From NCBI GenBank assembly GCA_025352265.1, contig JANXTS010000046.1, forward strand, positions 105,907-169,906: a stretch of DNA of 64,000 nt. The letters are read 5' to 3'. A program made the position numbers and the translations under genes. The first letter of the stretch is position 1, and each line of letters opens with the position of its first letter. The DNA is from Variovorax sp. Its GTDB lineage: Bacteria; Pseudomonadota; Gammaproteobacteria; Burkholderiales; Burkholderiaceae_C. This document shows, in pieces, positions 63,937-64,000 of the stretch. The notes beneath the pieces were generated by a model. That model was given only the letters and a program-made list of their open reading frames with translations, did not search any database and had not been told where the DNA came from.

Positions 63937-64000
63937 ATGCTTAAGAACATCGATCCACTCCTCACGCCAGCGCTGCTGCGGGAACTGGCCGCCATGGGGC
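63937..64000 (+). CDS. RbsD/FucU-family sugar mutarotase (N-terminus only)
   Basis: Only 21 codons lie inside the window, beginning MLKNIDPLLTPALLRELAAM, after AAGGGCCGC as the ribosome-binding site. The pattern MLKxIDPLLSPELLxxLAxMGHGDEIVI is the classic start of RbsD/FucU proteins, which interconvert sugar anomers for uptake pathways. This suggests a further sugar-utilisation locus beyond the window. The call rests on the first 20 residues. Confidence 0.8.
   Translation, partial: MLKNIDPLLTPALLRELAAMG

Overview
The window looks like chromosomal DNA of a high-GC Gram-negative betaproteobacterium, most likely Burkholderiales/Comamonadaceae (Variovorax-like). This is inferred from the Comamonadaceae-type Smc start, the many ABC, tripartite and NCS-type importers, the ba3-type oxidase locus with several c-type cytochromes, and many GTG/TTG starts. 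No rRNA, tRNA, CRISPR array, intact insertion sequence or prophage was seen.

Layout. 0-2.7 kb: 5' part of smc (minus) and a divergent lipoprotein. 2.85-3.0 kb: left end of a decayed IS5-type element. 3.1-6.6 kb: ribose-type sugar ABC importer (minus), with a truncated porin-like frame in front. 7.5-11.6 kb: signalling block with a REC-wHTH-GAF regulator, two small conserved proteins, and a divergent REC protein/histidine kinase pair. 11.9-17.1 kb: polar amino-acid ABC importer operon (SBP, two permeases, ATPase) ending in an ACMSD-like amidohydrolase. 17.3-30.9 kb: long minus-strand catabolic cluster containing a dipeptide-type ABC importer with fused ATPases, a 2-hydroxyacid dehydrogenase, a lactonase-like amidohydrolase, an IlvD/Edd sugar-acid dehydratase, an RraA-like aldolase, a LacI regulator, an atypical SDR and a sulfatase. 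Two identical palindromes, probable LacI operators, lie in front of it.

31.2-45.3 kb is a patchwork accessory region: VOC protein, orphan REC protein, MFS transporter, alpha/beta hydrolase, CBS-pair protein, a fused cytochrome b561/molybdopterin protein, uracil-DNA glycosylase-family protein, DUF2231 plus PQQ-type dehydrogenase, and several broken genes (SDR, 7Fe ferredoxin, DUF488, a small frameshifted gene). 45.3-46.9 kb holds sdhC-sdhD-sdhB with no sdhA. 47.3-52.5 kb is a ba3-type terminal oxidase operon with three multihaem cytochromes c (seven CXXCH motifs). 53.3-56.0 kb is a pair of nucleobase transporters (NCS2 and NCS1) bracketed by two IS5-type transposase relics. 56.7-57.3 kb is a DUF4337 protein; 58.1-60.0 kb is tctB-tctA without tctC; 60.1-60.5 kb is an SRAP (YedK-like) gene broken into oppositely oriented pieces; 60.6-63.7 kb is a large GAF-PAS3-GGDEF-EAL protein; the window ends in the first codons of an RbsD/FucU-family gene.

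Functionally the window is dominated by uptake of sugars, sugar acids, amino acids, nucleobases and tricarboxylates, by respiratory accessory modules, and by signalling proteins. I found no convincing wholly new system. The strongest unusual items are the sdhA-less succinate dehydrogenase cluster, the looping-type double operator of the sugar-acid cluster, the REC-wHTH-GAF regulator, the inverted SRAP pseudogene and the three IS5 relics.
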